Shown here: positions 1 through 9,276 of the stretch, piece after piece
Layout: the number at the start of each line of letters is the position of its first letter
Numbering within the stretch: the stretch's first letter is position 1
NCBI RefSeq assembly: GCF_003264935.1
Contig: NZ_QLOE01000003.1
Location: forward strand, 124,001-188,000
Reading direction: 5' to 3'
Source of the DNA: Methanothermobacter tenebrarum
Lineage (GTDB): Archaea; Methanobacteriota; Methanobacteria; Methanobacteriales; DSM-23052
Length of the DNA stretch: 64,000 nucleotides
Position numbers and translations under genes: made by a program
Notes under the pieces: model-generated
Database searches by the model: none
Told to the model about the DNA's origin: nothing
What the model saw: only the letters and a program-made list of their open reading frames with translations

Positions 1-427
1 TTAGTTTTGTGAGGGGGCTTAGGGCTGCTTTGGGGAGGTGACTGTGTGTTATGCTTGTTGTAGTTGCCGGGTTAAATGTTACGAATGTTGTGTATGGGTT
101 TATGCCTATTTTGGCCCTTATTAGGAATTCCATCATGATTATTAGGAGGTAGGTTGAAATGGTTAATATTATAGTAATGGATAGGTAAAAATTTTTATTC
201 TTTCCGTGGTTGATATAGGGGCTTAGAATTAACATGCTCCCCATTATGAAGAATAGTATGATGTCTTTTCCCTCTGAGGATCCCATGAGGAATATATGGG
301 TAAAAGGGGTTATGATAGGGTCTATGATGTCACTTATAAGTAATGTTATCCCTATTATCATGAATATTATGCCTGTGATCCTTAAACGGTTCATATTAAC
401 ATGCTCATATAAGTTGCGGATGATAAT
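1..427 (-). CDS. Multi-pass membrane protein, C-terminus cut by window edge
   Basis: The frame is open on the minus strand from a TGA just upstream of the Shine-Dalgarno down to base 1, so the C-terminus is missing. The translation is strongly hydrophobic, with about three predicted membrane helices (for example around LRITGIIFMIIGITLLISD and the stretch after FYLSITIILTIS) and ends in a polar Thr/His segment (TTSITHSH). A strong ribosome site (GGAGGT at 431-436) is followed by ATT/ATC codons at 427-419 rather than ATG; the first ATG is at 394, too far from that site. The start is therefore uncertain. I do not recognise the family. It diverges from the next membrane gene. Confidence 0.6.
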   Translation of the reverse strand, partial: MIIRNLYEHVNMNRLRITGIIFMIIGITLLISDIIDPIITPFTHIFLMGSSEGKDIILFFIMGSMLILSPYINHGKNKNFYLSITIILTISTYLLIIMMEFLIRAKIGINPYTTFVTFNPATTTSITHSHLPKAALSPLTKL

Positions 428-469
428 ACTACCTCCTCATATGAATCTGTATGGGGGGGGATAAGATTT

Positions 470-988
470 ATGAATCATTGGGGAAATATAAATAATGTGG
501 TGTATCAGATGGTATCCAAGAAATGGGCAGGTTTGATATCCCTTATTTTAGGTATTATTTTCCTCATATCCCCAGTGGGGGGTGTGAAGGCTATTAGCAT
601 GTTTTCAGGTATAATCTTGGCTTTGATCGGGGTTTGGATGATTCTAAACGCGTTAAAGGAAAGATATTATAGGAGACTTTCTCTTTTCTGGTTCATCTTC
701 GCGATTTTATTAATCCTTGTAGGAGCCTTGTTAGCGTTCCAGATAATCCTCATAAGCACCTTTGCAGGTTTCTGGTTATATGTCACAGGTTTGCTTTTCA
801 TCATAGCCGGTTTTATAGTTGTTTTATCCGCATGGGATGCGCATGTTACAAGAACCCTTGGGGTTATGGGTATACTCGTGGGATTAATATATTTTGTCGT
901 GGGCATACTAGCCTTCAACCCAGTATTCCTAGGGGTGATTATAGGTATAATCCTGATTATTTATGGTCTTGTCATCCTATTTTCTTAA
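470..988 (+). CDS. HdeD/DUF308-like multi-pass membrane protein
   Basis: This 172-residue protein is almost entirely hydrophobic, with about six helices separated by short polar turns, such as LKERYYRR near residue 65 and WDAHVTRT near 122. The Gly-rich, paired-helix pattern (GLISLILGIIF, GVMGILVGLIYFVVGILAF) is that of the DUF308/HdeD family, whose role in archaea is unknown. The gene diverges from the partial membrane gene at the window start, and its 3' end overlaps the convergent zinc-ribbon gene by 12 bases. A shorter relative, matching the last 60 or so residues, lies at 62726-62911. Function is inferred from family resemblance only. Confidence 0.75.
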   Translation: MNHWGNINNVVYQMVSKKWAGLISLILGIIFLISPVGGVKAISMFSGIILALIGVWMILNALKERYYRRLSLFWFIFAILLILVGALLAFQIILISTFAGFWLYVTGLLFIIAGFIVVLSAWDAHVTRTLGVMGILVGLIYFVVGILAFNPVFLGVIIGIILIIYGLVILFS

Positions 989-1168
989 TACTACAAAGAG
1001 CCAGACTACAATGAATATTACTAGTACAATATAGAATATGAGTCTTGTTCTCATGATCCTTTGCTGGTTTTTTAAAAGAACCTCTGCACATTTTTTGGAA
1101 CAGGCCCTCTCATCTAATGGTATGGGGTTTCCACAGACTGGACAATGTTTATGTGGTTCTACCATCAT
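977..1168 (-). CDS. Small zinc-ribbon, single-span membrane protein (DUF2116-like)
   Basis: The 63-residue protein has an N-terminal zinc ribbon: CPVCGNPIP at about residues 9-17, then CSKKC near 23-27, giving four Cys ligands. One transmembrane helix follows (FYIVLVIFIVVWLFVVL). This architecture is that of the DUF2116 Zn-ribbon family found in methanogens, where the ribbon faces the cytoplasm; no biochemical role is established. GGAGG lies five bases before the ATG. It converges on the DUF308-like gene and is followed by pyrH on the same strand. Confidence 0.75.
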   Translation of the reverse strand: MMVEPHKHCPVCGNPIPLDERACSKKCAEVLLKNQQRIMRTRLIFYIVLVIFIVVWLFVVLRK

Positions 1169-1186
1169 CTAATCCTCCATTTTTCC

Positions 1187-1861
1187 CTATTCTGGGATTA
1201 TCTTTGTGCCGACCTCACCCTTCAATGCTCTTATAAGGTTCATAGGATCCTTCCCATTTGTTATTATACTTTTGATATTTGATCTTCTTATAATATGGAT
1301 TGCTGTTAAGTCAAGGAACTCATAAGTTCCTGCTTTCCAATCTTTATCCTTGAAAAGATTAAGCATCTTGGTAGCTGTTATCTCCTTATAGAAGCGGGCA
1401 TCAGGATACTTGTGAGGATCCTTATCATAAAATCCATCCACCGAGGTTAAGTTGATGAGTATATCAGCGTCCACAAGTTCGGCGAGTATGGCACCAACTG
1501 CATCTGTACTATGGGCGGGTTCTGTCCCACCCATAACGATAATTTTACCTGTTGCAGAATATTCAAGTGCTTCATTAAAATTGTGAGGTACCATAGGATA
1601 GGCTTTCTCACCAAGGGCCGTTATAAGCATCTTTGCATTGAGTCGTGTGACCTCTATCCCAATATTGTCGCATTGAGCTTCGTTGGCTCCAAGCTCCCTT
1701 GCTAATCTTATATAATCTCTTGCAGGTTGGCCCCCACCTATAACTATGAATATCTTGTTATCATCTTGTAGTGATGTTAAGATCCTAGCATATTCCTTGA
1801 AGATTTTTGGATTGAAATTTTCCATTATAATAGATCCGCCTATTGTAATCACTATCTTCAT
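1187..1861 (-). CDS. pyrH: UMP kinase, archaeal type
   Basis: UMP kinase phosphorylates UMP to UDP with ATP in cytoplasmic pyrimidine nucleotide synthesis. The protein is about 224 residues, the usual size of the archaeal amino-acid-kinase-fold enzyme. Visible signatures are the N-terminal glycine loop [11 protein letters not shown], the second loop [13 protein letters not shown], and the nucleotide-binding segment [28 protein letters not shown]. The GTG at 1870 lies within the ribosome site GGTGG, so I prefer the ATG at 1861. It is divergent from prf1 with an A+T-rich gap of about 100 bases holding TATA-like elements for both. Confidence 0.95.
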   Translation of the reverse strand: MKIVITIGGSIIMENFNPKIFKEYARILTSLQDDNKIFIVIGGGQPARDYIRLARELGANEAQCDNIGIEVTRLNAKMLITALGEKAYPMVPHNFNEALEYSATGKIIVMGGTEPAHSTDAVGAILAELVDADILINLTSVDGFYDKDPHKYPDARFYKEITATKMLNLFKDKDWKAGTYEFLDLTAIHIIRRSNIKSIITNGKDPMNLIRALKGEVGTKIIPE

Positions 1862-1965
1862 GGTGTCCACCGTAAATTTTTATAAAAAATTTTCTACTAG
1901 ATTATATTATTTGTTGTGGATAATCTATTATAGGATTAAAATTTTTTTAGAAAGGAGTGATCTGT

Positions 1966-3186
1966 TTGGGTAAAGTATCATCAAAGAAACTTTATGAATT
2001 TCGAAGGACTTTAGAGGAGCTTGCGAAAAAGAAGGGTAGGGGCACTGAACTCGTATCAGTATATATACCCCCTGATAGGCAGATAAGCGACGTGGCTAAG
2101 CATATGAGAGAAGAATTAAGTCAAAGTGCTAATATTAAGAGTAAACAGACGAGAAAGAATGTTCAATCAGCTATAGAGGTTATAATGCAACGTTTAAAAT
2201 TGTTCCCACGCCCGCCAAAGAATGGTCTTGTAATGTTCGTTGGTATGATACCCCGTGGAGGGCCGGGCACAGAAAAGATGGAAACATATGTTTTCGAACC
2301 ACCAGAACCTATAAAAACTTATATATATCATTGTAATTCCGAATTTTACCTCGAACCCTTGAAGGAGATGTTAGAAGAGAAAGAAATCTATGGTTTAGCT
2401 GTTCTCGACCGTAAAGAGGCTACGATAGCGCTTTTAAAGGGTAAGCGGATTGAAATTTTGAAAACCCTTACAAGTGGTGTTCCAGGAAAGCACAAGGCTG
2501 GAGGTCAGTCACAGCGAAGGTTCGATCGTCTGATAGAACTGGCAGCACATGAATTCCTCAAAAGGATAGGAGAGCATATGAACGAGGCTTTCTTATCAAT
2601 CCCTGACCTTAAAGGGATTATCATAGGGGGTCCGGGTCATACAAAGGAGGATTTTGTAAAAGGGGATTACTTACACCATGAGGTTAAGAAGAAGATTATA
2701 ACAACAGTTGACACGTCCTATACTGGTGAATTTGGTATAAGGGAAGTTATAGACAAATCAATGGATGTTTTAACAGAGATTGATGTGATGAGGGAGAAAA
2801 AATTAGTTCAGAGGTTTCTCAGCGAACTCATAAGTGAAGATGGACTGGCAGCCTATGGTGAAGATGAAGTGAGGAATTATCTCCAAATGGGGGCTGTGGA
2901 AGTGCTTTTATTATCAGAGGATCTCAGAGCAAAGAGAGCCACTTACCAGTGTCCATCCTGCAATTATAAAATGGATTTAACAATAAAAAGGGAGGAAACT
3001 ATTGACTGTCCCAAGTGTAATGATCAAATGAAAATAGTTGATTCCAAGGATCTTATTGATGATCTTGTGGAAATTGCCGAGACAGTAGGCTCTGAAGTGG
3101 AAATAATATCGACCGAGACAGAGGAAGGAGTCCAACTTTTAAAGGCCTTTGGTGGTATGGGGGCGATTTTAAGGTACAGACCATGA
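1966..3186 (+). CDS. prf1: Peptide chain release factor aRF1
   Basis: aRF1 recognises all three stop codons and triggers peptide release on the ribosome, working with ABCE1. The diagnostic NIKS motif is at about residues 56-59, and the catalytic GGQ loop ([13 protein letters not shown]) at about 179-181. The C-terminal domain carries a four-Cys zinc ribbon (CPSCNYK...CPKC), as in many archaeal aRF1 proteins. Length (406) is typical. A GTG at 1957 lies inside the AAAGGAGTGAT ribosome site, so the TTG at 1966 is the likely start, giving the normal [13 protein letters not shown]-terminus. Confidence 0.96.
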   Translation: MGKVSSKKLYEFRRTLEELAKKKGRGTELVSVYIPPDRQISDVAKHMREELSQSANIKSKQTRKNVQSAIEVIMQRLKLFPRPPKNGLVMFVGMIPRGGPGTEKMETYVFEPPEPIKTYIYHCNSEFYLEPLKEMLEEKEIYGLAVLDRKEATIALLKGKRIEILKTLTSGVPGKHKAGGQSQRRFDRLIELAAHEFLKRIGEHMNEAFLSIPDLKGIIIGGPGHTKEDFVKGDYLHHEVKKKIITTVDTSYTGEFGIREVIDKSMDVLTEIDVMREKKLVQRFLSELISEDGLAAYGEDEVRNYLQMGAVEVLLLSEDLRAKRATYQCPSCNYKMDLTIKREETIDCPKCNDQMKIVDSKDLIDDLVEIAETVGSEVEIISTETEEGVQLLKAFGGMGAILRYRP

Positions 3187-3280
3187 TTTGAGGGAAACCC
3201 TACCCAACATTACAATAAAAAGGATATAAAGTTGGCTTTTTAGAATCTGCTGATGCTTGTTGTGTGATCTCTCGTAGTGT

Positions 3281-3886
3281 TTATCCAAGTCTTTTAACTT
3301 TTATAAGTGATGTGACAGGGACTCCATCGACCTTTGAAATACCCTTTTTATCTATAAGTACTGTCACTACAACTGGGGTTGCCTTTTGCCCTTTTAATAC
3401 TTTCACAGCTTCTTTTATGGTCTTGCCACTTGTTATTACATCATCTACTATTAGCACTCTCTTATTTTTAACCTTCGCGAAATTGCTGCTTATAGCCCCT
3501 TCAGCATTTTTACCTTTCCTATGTTTTATAGGGTGGAAAACAGCCAGTGATATGTCCTTTTTCAACTTTAATACCATTTCATCAGCCATGAGAGTGGCGA
3601 AGGGGATGCCACTGATCGCTATTCCAACCACTACATCTATTTCCCCATATTCTAGGGCCATGTCTGCCATGGCGGCTGAAACGTGTCTCATGCGCGTGGA
3701 ACTTCCACCAAGGCTCTCCCAGTTTATGGCGAAATCTAACGGAGCTTCTTTTATAGATTTCACGCTCGTTTGGAGTGTTAACCATCTTGCAGTGTCTTTT
3801 GAAACGTTTAATTCATCTGCAATTTCCCCAGTGGTGAACCCCCTTTTTCGGAGTTCTTGGGCTTTTTTTATGAGTTTTTCTGTCAT
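3281..3886 (-). CDS. GfcR-type HTH-phosphoribosyltransferase regulator (PyrE-like)
   Basis: The N-terminal 45 residues form a helix-turn-helix ([20 protein letters not shown]), joined to a type I phosphoribosyltransferase domain with the PRPP loop [13 protein letters not shown] near residue 145. This two-domain layout is that of archaeal orotate-phosphoribosyltransferase-like proteins; in haloarchaea the family member GfcR regulates glycolytic genes. It is probably a transcription regulator sensing a phosphorylated metabolite, not the PyrE enzyme. The GTG at 3895 overlaps the AGGTG ribosome site, so ATG 3886 is preferred. It lies downstream of the Gfo/Idh gene, four bases beyond its end. Confidence 0.85.
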   Translation of the reverse strand: MTEKLIKKAQELRKRGFTTGEIADELNVSKDTARWLTLQTSVKSIKEAPLDFAINWESLGGSSTRMRHVSAAMADMALEYGEIDVVVGIAISGIPFATLMADEMVLKLKKDISLAVFHPIKHRKGKNAEGAISSNFAKVKNKRVLIVDDVITSGKTIKEAVKVLKGQKATPVVVTVLIDKKGISKVDGVPVTSLIKVKRLG

Positions 3887-3898
3887 TTCACACACCTT

Positions 3899-4855
3899 TT
3901 ATAGGTCCCCGTTTAATGTTATGGGTCGATGTTCCCTTGCGGACTTTATAGCTGCAAGGGCCGTTTTAAGGGCGTATATTCCATCTTCTCCTGTTATTTC
4001 AGGTTCTTCGTCATTTATGATTGACATGAGGAAGGATTTGATCTCGTTTTTTAATGGTTCTTCGTGTTCTATTTGAACGTCCTGGGCGAATTTACCATAA
4101 ACGTCTATACTTTGATCTATGTAATCTATATTTATTATCCCATCAGTGCCTGTGATGGCTAATTTCCTTCTCTTATATGGGGTTAACCAGTTAACTTCTA
4201 ACATGCCTGTTATCCCACTTTCGAATTTTGCCATTATCTCTGCATGATCCTCAAATTTGCATTTTTCGAGTATGCTCCCCATTGTTGCATATATTTCAGT
4301 TATTGGTTCGCTGAAGAGGTAGTGCATCACATCTAGATCATGGATTGCAAGGTCTATTGTCACGCCAACGTCTTTTATCCTCGGAGGGAATGGTCCAACC
4401 CTCTTCGCTGATGCTGATACTACTTCACCGATAACATCATTTTCTATGAGTTCCTTTGCTTTTTTCACAGCTGGGTTGAATCTTTCAACATGTCCTGTGG
4501 CGAGTTTCACTCCCTTTTTCCGCGCACTTTTAACCATATCTTCAGCTTCTTTTAAGGTGAATGCGATGGGTTTTTCGACAAGTACGTGTTTTCCATGCTC
4601 TATTGCGTCCATGGTTACTTGGTAGTGGTGGGTTGTTGGCACGCAGATGCTCACAGCTTCTATCTCAGGTATCTTGAGGAGGTTCTCATAATCTAGGTAA
4701 CCGAGGGCATCATACTTTTTTGAAGCTTTTTGCAATGCTTGTTCCATTATATCAGCTACTGCTATGAGATTAGCTGTCTTAAGGCGGTGGTAAACTCTTG
4801 CATGGTTGTAACCCATTGCTCCTACACCGATTACTCCTACATTTACCTTTCTCAA
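3899..4855 (-). CDS. Gfo/Idh/MocA family NAD(P)-dependent sugar dehydrogenase
   Basis: The protein has an N-terminal Rossmann fold (VGVIGVGAMGYNHARVY) and the family signature EKPIAFTLKEAEDM at about residues 93-106, with the conserved catalytic-region HVERFNPA and DLAIHDLDVMHYL. In methanogens close relatives are annotated as UDP-N-acetylglucosamine 3-dehydrogenase, which starts synthesis of diacetamido sugars for surface glycans; the substrate here cannot be fixed from sequence. Its ATG overlaps the hemC stop by four bases (ATGA), so the two are translationally coupled. The wecB/wecC surface-sugar genes lie elsewhere in the window. Confidence 0.88.
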   Translation of the reverse strand: MRKVNVGVIGVGAMGYNHARVYHRLKTANLIAVADIMEQALQKASKKYDALGYLDYENLLKIPEIEAVSICVPTTHHYQVTMDAIEHGKHVLVEKPIAFTLKEAEDMVKSARKKGVKLATGHVERFNPAVKKAKELIENDVIGEVVSASAKRVGPFPPRIKDVGVTIDLAIHDLDVMHYLFSEPITEIYATMGSILEKCKFEDHAEIMAKFESGITGMLEVNWLTPYKRRKLAITGTDGIINIDYIDQSIDVYGKFAQDVQIEHEEPLKNEIKSFLMSIINDEEPEITGEDGIYALKTALAAIKSAREHRPITLNGDL

Positions 4856-5721
4856 AGATAATCCTCCATTTCATTTGCAGCTCTTTCACCCAACTCTTGG
4901 GCTTTGTTAATTGGACCTTCCAATGTTACCTGGGATAATATATCACCTTCTCTTGATAAAAGGATAGCATATAGGTATAGTTTTTTATTTCGTGCTTGGG
5001 CTATCACGCCAAGGGGCCATTGGCAACCGACTCCTAATCCTTTTAAAACGCTCTTTTCTGCTTTAACTTCCTGTAGGGACCTATAATGGTTTAGTTTTTT
5101 TATTAGGTCGAGTTTTGGGTTGTCTTTCCTTGTTATAACTGCTAGGGCTCCTTGTCCAGCGGCTGGGGTTATGTATTTGAGTGGGAATCTCCTCTTGATA
5201 TTCTCTTCTAATCCTAGGCGTTTTAGCCCAGCTTCTGCCATTATTGTCGCGTCTATTTCTCCTTCCATGACTTTTCTTATCCTTGTGTCTATGTTCCCAC
5301 GTAGAGGTTCTAGTTTGAATTCTTTTTTGTAATGTTTGCAGAAGGCTTCTCTTCGGAGGCTGCTGGTACCTATTCTTGAATTGGCTGGTAGTTCGTCCCA
5401 GTCTAACCTTGATACTAGTACTTCGTGGGGTGGTTCCCTTTCTGGTACTGCTGCTATTGTCAAGTCCTCGTCTATTTCCGTTGGGACGTCCTTTAGACTG
5501 TGGACTGCGAAATCCACTCTCTCCTCTAACACGGCATTATCCAGTTCCTTTGTAAATATGCCTTTTCTGTCTATTTTATATAATTGTGAATCTTTTATCT
5601 TGTCACCGCTTGTTTTCACTATGACTTTTTCTATCCTATCTGGGATTATTCTTGAAAGTTTGGCTATTATATCTTCTGTTTGTTTGAGTGCGAGGCGACT
5701 TCCTCTTGTCCCTACTTTCAA
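4852..5721 (-). CDS. hemC: Porphobilinogen deaminase (hydroxymethylbilane synthase)
   Basis: HemC joins four porphobilinogen units into hydroxymethylbilane, the precursor of uroporphyrinogen III and so of F430, cobamides and siroheme. The N-terminus MKVGTRGSRLALKQTEDI is diagnostic, as are HSLKDVPTE near residue 80 and TSSLRREAF near 120. The Cys that would hold the dipyrromethane cofactor lies in LGVGCQWPLGV near residue 230. Length (289) is normal, slightly short. The gene follows cfbE after a 27-base gap containing a G-rich stretch and is coupled to the downstream dehydrogenase by ATGA. Confidence 0.96.
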   Translation of the reverse strand: MKVGTRGSRLALKQTEDIIAKLSRIIPDRIEKVIVKTSGDKIKDSQLYKIDRKGIFTKELDNAVLEERVDFAVHSLKDVPTEIDEDLTIAAVPEREPPHEVLVSRLDWDELPANSRIGTSSLRREAFCKHYKKEFKLEPLRGNIDTRIRKVMEGEIDATIMAEAGLKRLGLEENIKRRFPLKYITPAAGQGALAVITRKDNPKLDLIKKLNHYRSLQEVKAEKSVLKGLGVGCQWPLGVIAQARNKKLYLYAILLSREGDILSQVTLEGPINKAQELGERAANEMEDYL

Positions 5722-5748
5722 GGTGATGATCCCTCCCGTTGGGGGGGT

Positions 5749-7062
5749 TTATCTTTCTTGGAGTTTGGAATATTCCGAACGATAGATTAATATTATATGC
5801 TTATTAGTGGTTGAAAGTGCATATTTCAGCGCATTTTCTCTCTTTTCTATGTAGGGGATTTTCCTATGGAGTTTTTTTTGGATGTTTTTACCCATTTCTC
5901 CTGTTAGTATAATCTTTTCTGTGGAATCTTCGATTATATTGGCGGTTTTATCTTCATCTATTTCTTCACAGGCAATCCCATAATCTCCGCCTAATATTAT
6001 GATGGGGGCCTTGAGATTTTGGGCCATCTTTAGGGTATATTTTATAGCTTCTGAATTTATACCAGGGTTTATCTCTTCTATTATTATCTTCTCACCAAAC
6101 CTGCGCCTGGAACTCCTACCCTTAATGCCTTTAAATTTTCTGAGACCTTTCTGTATCTGCTTTATACTGATATCAAGGGTTAGTGCACCTGATACTGCTG
6201 CCAGTAGATTGAGGAGGTAGTGTGGGCCTGGGGCGAAAGTTTCAATTGGGAATCTGGTATTATATTCTTTACCTGTTATTGTTTTAAGGCCCTTTACATG
6301 TACTTCTAGTCGGGTTTTTTCAAGGCCATAATTTATATTTTTAGGGTAGATGTTGGCGTCATTTTCTGTTATGGAGAATGTGTTCACATTTTTAAATTGA
6401 TTATAATATTTTTTGTAGGCTGTGTGTTCACAGCATGTTATTTTGCTCTTGAATATCTGGGCTTTGGCTTTGCTAGCTTTTTCTTTTCCTCCTTGGATGG
6501 GGTAGTCTTCTACTATGTTGGTTAGTATTCCCACATCTGCGAGGCCTGTTCCTCCTAGGGATGATTCGAATATGCATGCTTGGTAATCTAGTCCCTTGGC
6601 GAGTTCTACTGTTTCTATGATGCTTGCTGGTGTTATGCTGATGTTCTCTTTGAGTTTTTTTCCGGATAAGAAGGCTCCTATGCTGCTGAGTATGAGGGGG
6701 TTTTTTTCTCGTAGGATTTCCTTGAGCATCCATACGACGCTCGTTTTGCCTTTGACTCCTGTGACTTCTATTATTGGGGTCCTGGCGAGTTTTTCATCAT
6801 TTGATAGGAGGAATTTCACTATTTCATGGTGTGTGTAGTCGACTTTTAGGTTGAGGGGGCAGTGTATGGGTGCTATTATTTTCAGATTATCTGATTTTGG
6901 GATTTTGTTGACGAGTTTTATCCCATTTTTTATGAGGATTTTTTTACTTTTTTGGTTTAGGGTATTGTAGATGTCCCATGCGAATACTTCCTTAAAGTGT
7001 TTTTTTAGTGCGAGTGCTATTGTGATGCCGCCGTGGGTGAGATCTACTACGAGTGCCTTCAT
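5749..7062 (-). CDS. cfbE: Coenzyme F430 synthetase (Mur ligase-like)
   Basis: CfbE closes the last step of F430 synthesis for methyl-coenzyme M reductase: ATP-driven cyclisation of 15,17(3)-seco-F430-17(3)-acid. The protein has the central Mur-ligase P-loop IEVTGVKGKTSVVWML at about residues 95-110, and the ligase-family FAPGPHYLLNLLAA and IIIEEINPGINSEAIK segments further on. The N-terminus (MKALVVDLTHGGITIALAL) is specific to the methanogen CfbE group and unlike the pseudomurein Mur ligases. Its position directly upstream of hemC, which feeds the same tetrapyrrole pathway, supports the call. It follows nadK after 12 bases. Confidence 0.85.
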   Translation of the reverse strand: MKALVVDLTHGGITIALALKKHFKEVFAWDIYNTLNQKSKKILIKNGIKLVNKIPKSDNLKIIAPIHCPLNLKVDYTHHEIVKFLLSNDEKLARTPIIEVTGVKGKTSVVWMLKEILREKNPLILSSIGAFLSGKKLKENISITPASIIETVELAKGLDYQACIFESSLGGTGLADVGILTNIVEDYPIQGGKEKASKAKAQIFKSKITCCEHTAYKKYYNQFKNVNTFSITENDANIYPKNINYGLEKTRLEVHVKGLKTITGKEYNTRFPIETFAPGPHYLLNLLAAVSGALTLDISIKQIQKGLRKFKGIKGRSSRRRFGEKIIIEEINPGINSEAIKYTLKMAQNLKAPIIILGGDYGIACEEIDEDKTANIIEDSTEKIILTGEMGKNIQKKLHRKIPYIEKRENALKYALSTTNKHIILIYRSEYSKLQER

Positions 7063-7074
7063 TATTATACGACC

Positions 7075-7923
7075 CTATTCTTTGGTGGGTGTTATACCCC
7101 CTTCGATTAGTTTTTCTCTGACCTTTTTGTAGAAGTTTTTGCTTAACCTTACGAAGTAGGCTTTGTTTTTAGATTTTTGAAAGATTAGTTCTTCCATATA
7201 ATTTACTTCTTCTTTGAATTGTCCATCGACCACTGCTATGGCCTTTTTACCTTTTTTTAATAATTTTATTCTGATTTTGCTTTCATCTGATACTACTAGG
7301 GGTCTTGCGCTTAATTTGAAGGGGCATATTGGGACTATTATGAATGCTTCTACTCTTGGGTCGACGATAGGACCCCCGGCTGACATGGAGTATGCTGTGG
7401 AACCGCTTGGAGTTGCTACTATTATCCCATCGGCCCTTAGCTCCTCAACAACTTCATCATCGACTAATATTTGGATGTGTAACATTTTTGCCGGTTCTCT
7501 TGTCATCATAACAACTTCGTTGAGGGCTGATGGTAATTTGCCGTGATGGTAGACGTCTAGTTGTGTTCGCTCTTCTATTATATAATGTCCCTTGAGGACT
7601 TCCTTGAGTTCTTGGAATACATTTTTAGGGTCGATTTCTGTTAAAAACCCTACTGTCCCCATGTTCACTCCAATTAATGGTATTTTCTTCCCTTCTATGA
7701 AGCTTTGGGTGCGTAGTATTGTTCCGTCACCTCCAACGGTTAGGATGATGTCAACATCCATTTCCTTTAGTTCTTTTGCCAATTTTTTGAATTCTGGGAT
7801 TTTGTCCGCTAGTGAGGTGTCAATGGAGACTTCAACGTCATTTTCTATTAAAAATTCAATAATTTTTTTTGCTAATGTAATGGCCTTGGGAATGTCTAGG
7901 CGCGCCACAACACCCATACGCAT
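7075..7923 (-). CDS. nadK: NAD kinase
   Basis: NadK phosphorylates NAD (and in archaea often NADH) to NADP. The GGDGT motif (IILTVGGDGTILRTQSF) lies near residues 60-76, followed by the substrate-loop NMGTVGFLTEID and the nucleotide-binding DGIIVATPSGSTAYSMSAGGP near 165-185. Length (282) is typical. Its ATG shares bases with the stop of the upstream phosphatase gene (TAATG), with GGAGGT six bases before, so translation is coupled. The pairing is interesting because in some archaea NAD kinase and the inositol-phosphatase fold are fused, with the phosphatase acting on NADP. Confidence 0.95.
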   Translation of the reverse strand: MRMGVVARLDIPKAITLAKKIIEFLIENDVEVSIDTSLADKIPEFKKLAKELKEMDVDIILTVGGDGTILRTQSFIEGKKIPLIGVNMGTVGFLTEIDPKNVFQELKEVLKGHYIIEERTQLDVYHHGKLPSALNEVVMMTREPAKMLHIQILVDDEVVEELRADGIIVATPSGSTAYSMSAGGPIVDPRVEAFIIVPICPFKLSARPLVVSDESKIRIKLLKKGKKAIAVVDGQFKEEVNYMEELIFQKSKNKAYFVRLSKNFYKKVREKLIEGGITPTKE

Positions 7924-8768
7924 TAGATAACCTCCAATGCTTTCATTATCTCTTGGTGTAATTGCCTGTTCCCAGCTGCTATAAGTGAAGTACGCTCTTT
8001 AACGTTTAATAAACCGTTTAAAGGCTCTCCTTTTTCTGTGGTGACTATACCCCCAGCTTCTTCGACTATTAACTTTGAAGCGGCTATGTCAACCACTCTC
8101 AGATTTCCTCGCAGGTCCATGAAAGCATCATATGCACCGTTGGCAACATATGAAAGTTCTAATGCTACTGAGCCTAATATTCTCATTCTACGGATAATAC
8201 GACATATATTATCGATTTTGGGGAATTTGGTACCGTAGATGAAAGCACCCATTGAAGATTCTTCAAGGGATTCTTGTCTGGATGGTTTTATCCTTTCGCC
8301 ATTTAAGTATGCTCCGTGTCCTCTTAGGGCCTCGTAAATGTCGTTAGTGGCGAAATTTTTAACAAAGCCCATCTTCACATCATTCAATGATGGTAGAACA
8401 TCGGTGGAATCGTATTCTGCAATTGCGATGGATATGCCATAGAATGGTATGCTTTTGATGGCGTTTGTGGTTCCATCGAGGGGATCTACAACGAATATTA
8501 TCTTGTGCTCTGAATCTTCCTTTTCGCCTATTTTAAGGTATCCTATCTCTTCGCTGATTAATGTAACTGGTCTCCCAGTATTTTCCAAGACATTTATGGT
8601 TTCATCTTCGGCTACAAGATCTATTAATTTTGTCGGCGTCCCGTCAGCGCCCATCTTTATTATTTCACCAGCTTCTTCTTTACCCACGAGGGGTGCTATG
8701 GCCTTTTGCACTTTTTCAGCCATTTCGATCGCTATACTCCTCCAATAATAAATTTCAGATTTTTCCAT
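7923..8768 (-). CDS. suhB: Inositol monophosphatase/fructose-1,6-bisphosphatase family protein
   Basis: The protein belongs to the archaeal IMPase/FBPase family, which hydrolyses myo-inositol 1-phosphate and fructose 1,6-bisphosphate and in some species NADP. Metal-binding motifs are visible: EEIGYL near residue 75 and VVDPLDGTTNAIKSIPF near 95-112, and the second aspartate motif VVDIAASKLIVEEAGG near 215. A TTG at 8783 is an alternative start; ATG 8768 gives MEKSEIYYWRS. It overlaps nadK at the stop codon, which fits a joint role in NADP(H) balance or in sugar phosphate metabolism. Confidence 0.9.
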   Translation of the reverse strand: MEKSEIYYWRSIAIEMAEKVQKAIAPLVGKEEAGEIIKMGADGTPTKLIDLVAEDETINVLENTGRPVTLISEEIGYLKIGEKEDSEHKIIFVVDPLDGTTNAIKSIPFYGISIAIAEYDSTDVLPSLNDVKMGFVKNFATNDIYEALRGHGAYLNGERIKPSRQESLEESSMGAFIYGTKFPKIDNICRIIRRMRILGSVALELSYVANGAYDAFMDLRGNLRVVDIAASKLIVEEAGGIVTTEKGEPLNGLLNVKERTSLIAAGNRQLHQEIMKALEVI

Positions 8769-8795
8769 TCCAACAACACCCAATAGGATCCCTCA

Positions 8796-9242
8796 TTATA
8801 AGTATACTAGGGCTGCTACTACAGCACCACATTCTTTGACTTTATGGTTTATTTCTTCTACTATTAAGTTCTTTATCTTTTCACCCCTCCTTTTCATCAT
8901 ATATTCAACCATAGAAATGGCATCCTCCCGTATAATCTCAGGATCCTTGTTTATCCCACTATTCTCAGCCACACAACCTATATTATCAGATAGTGCGACT
9001 GCTATAGCGGCTGATATAAGATCCCCCCTACTATCGGAGATGCTATGGGATAGTACGCAATTAACGGTCGAACCTATCTCGAGAGCTGGTAATCTAACTA
9101 CTCGAGCATTGGCAGGGATTATACTTGAAACTTTTATAAGGTTCACATTACCTATCCCAGCATCTAAAAGAGCATTATCAAAGGCATTTAACTTCGTTGG
9201 CCCTTCACTCTTTCCTGATGTAATTGAAACCTTCATATTCAT
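8796..9242 (-). CDS. pdaD: Pyruvoyl-dependent arginine decarboxylase
   Basis: PdaD decarboxylates arginine to agmatine, the first step of archaeal polyamine synthesis. The proenzyme cleaves itself between two serines to form the pyruvoyl group; the site is seen as [15 protein letters not shown] with the Ser-Ser at about residues 39-40. Length (about 148) is typical. There are three near starts (GTG 9245, ATG 9242, ATG 9236); AGGT lies best for 9242. It is transcribed divergently from the aIF5A-speB operon, whose second gene takes its product to putrescine. Confidence 0.95.
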   Translation of the reverse strand: MNMKVSITSGKSEGPTKLNAFDNALLDAGIGNVNLIKVSSIIPANARVVRLPALEIGSTVNCVLSHSISDSRGDLISAAIAVALSDNIGCVAENSGINKDPEIIREDAISMVEYMMKRRGEKIKNLIVEEINHKVKECGAVVAALVYL

Positions 9243-9276
9243 CACTAACCTAAAATGTTGGGATTAAGCGGTAGGT

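Noticed and set aside
3187-3280. Possible box C/D guide RNA after prf1
   Set aside because: TGATG-like pieces occur but there is no proper C, D', C', D arrangement.
3264-4076. Plus-strand 270-residue frame opposite the GfcR-like and Gfo/Idh genes
   Set aside because: It is Ser/Phe-rich shadow coding against two well-supported minus-strand genes.
5749-7062. Possible pseudomurein peptide ligase (pMur type)
   Set aside because: The N-terminus and genomic link to hemC fit CfbE better, and the length is below that of the pseudomurein Mur ligases.
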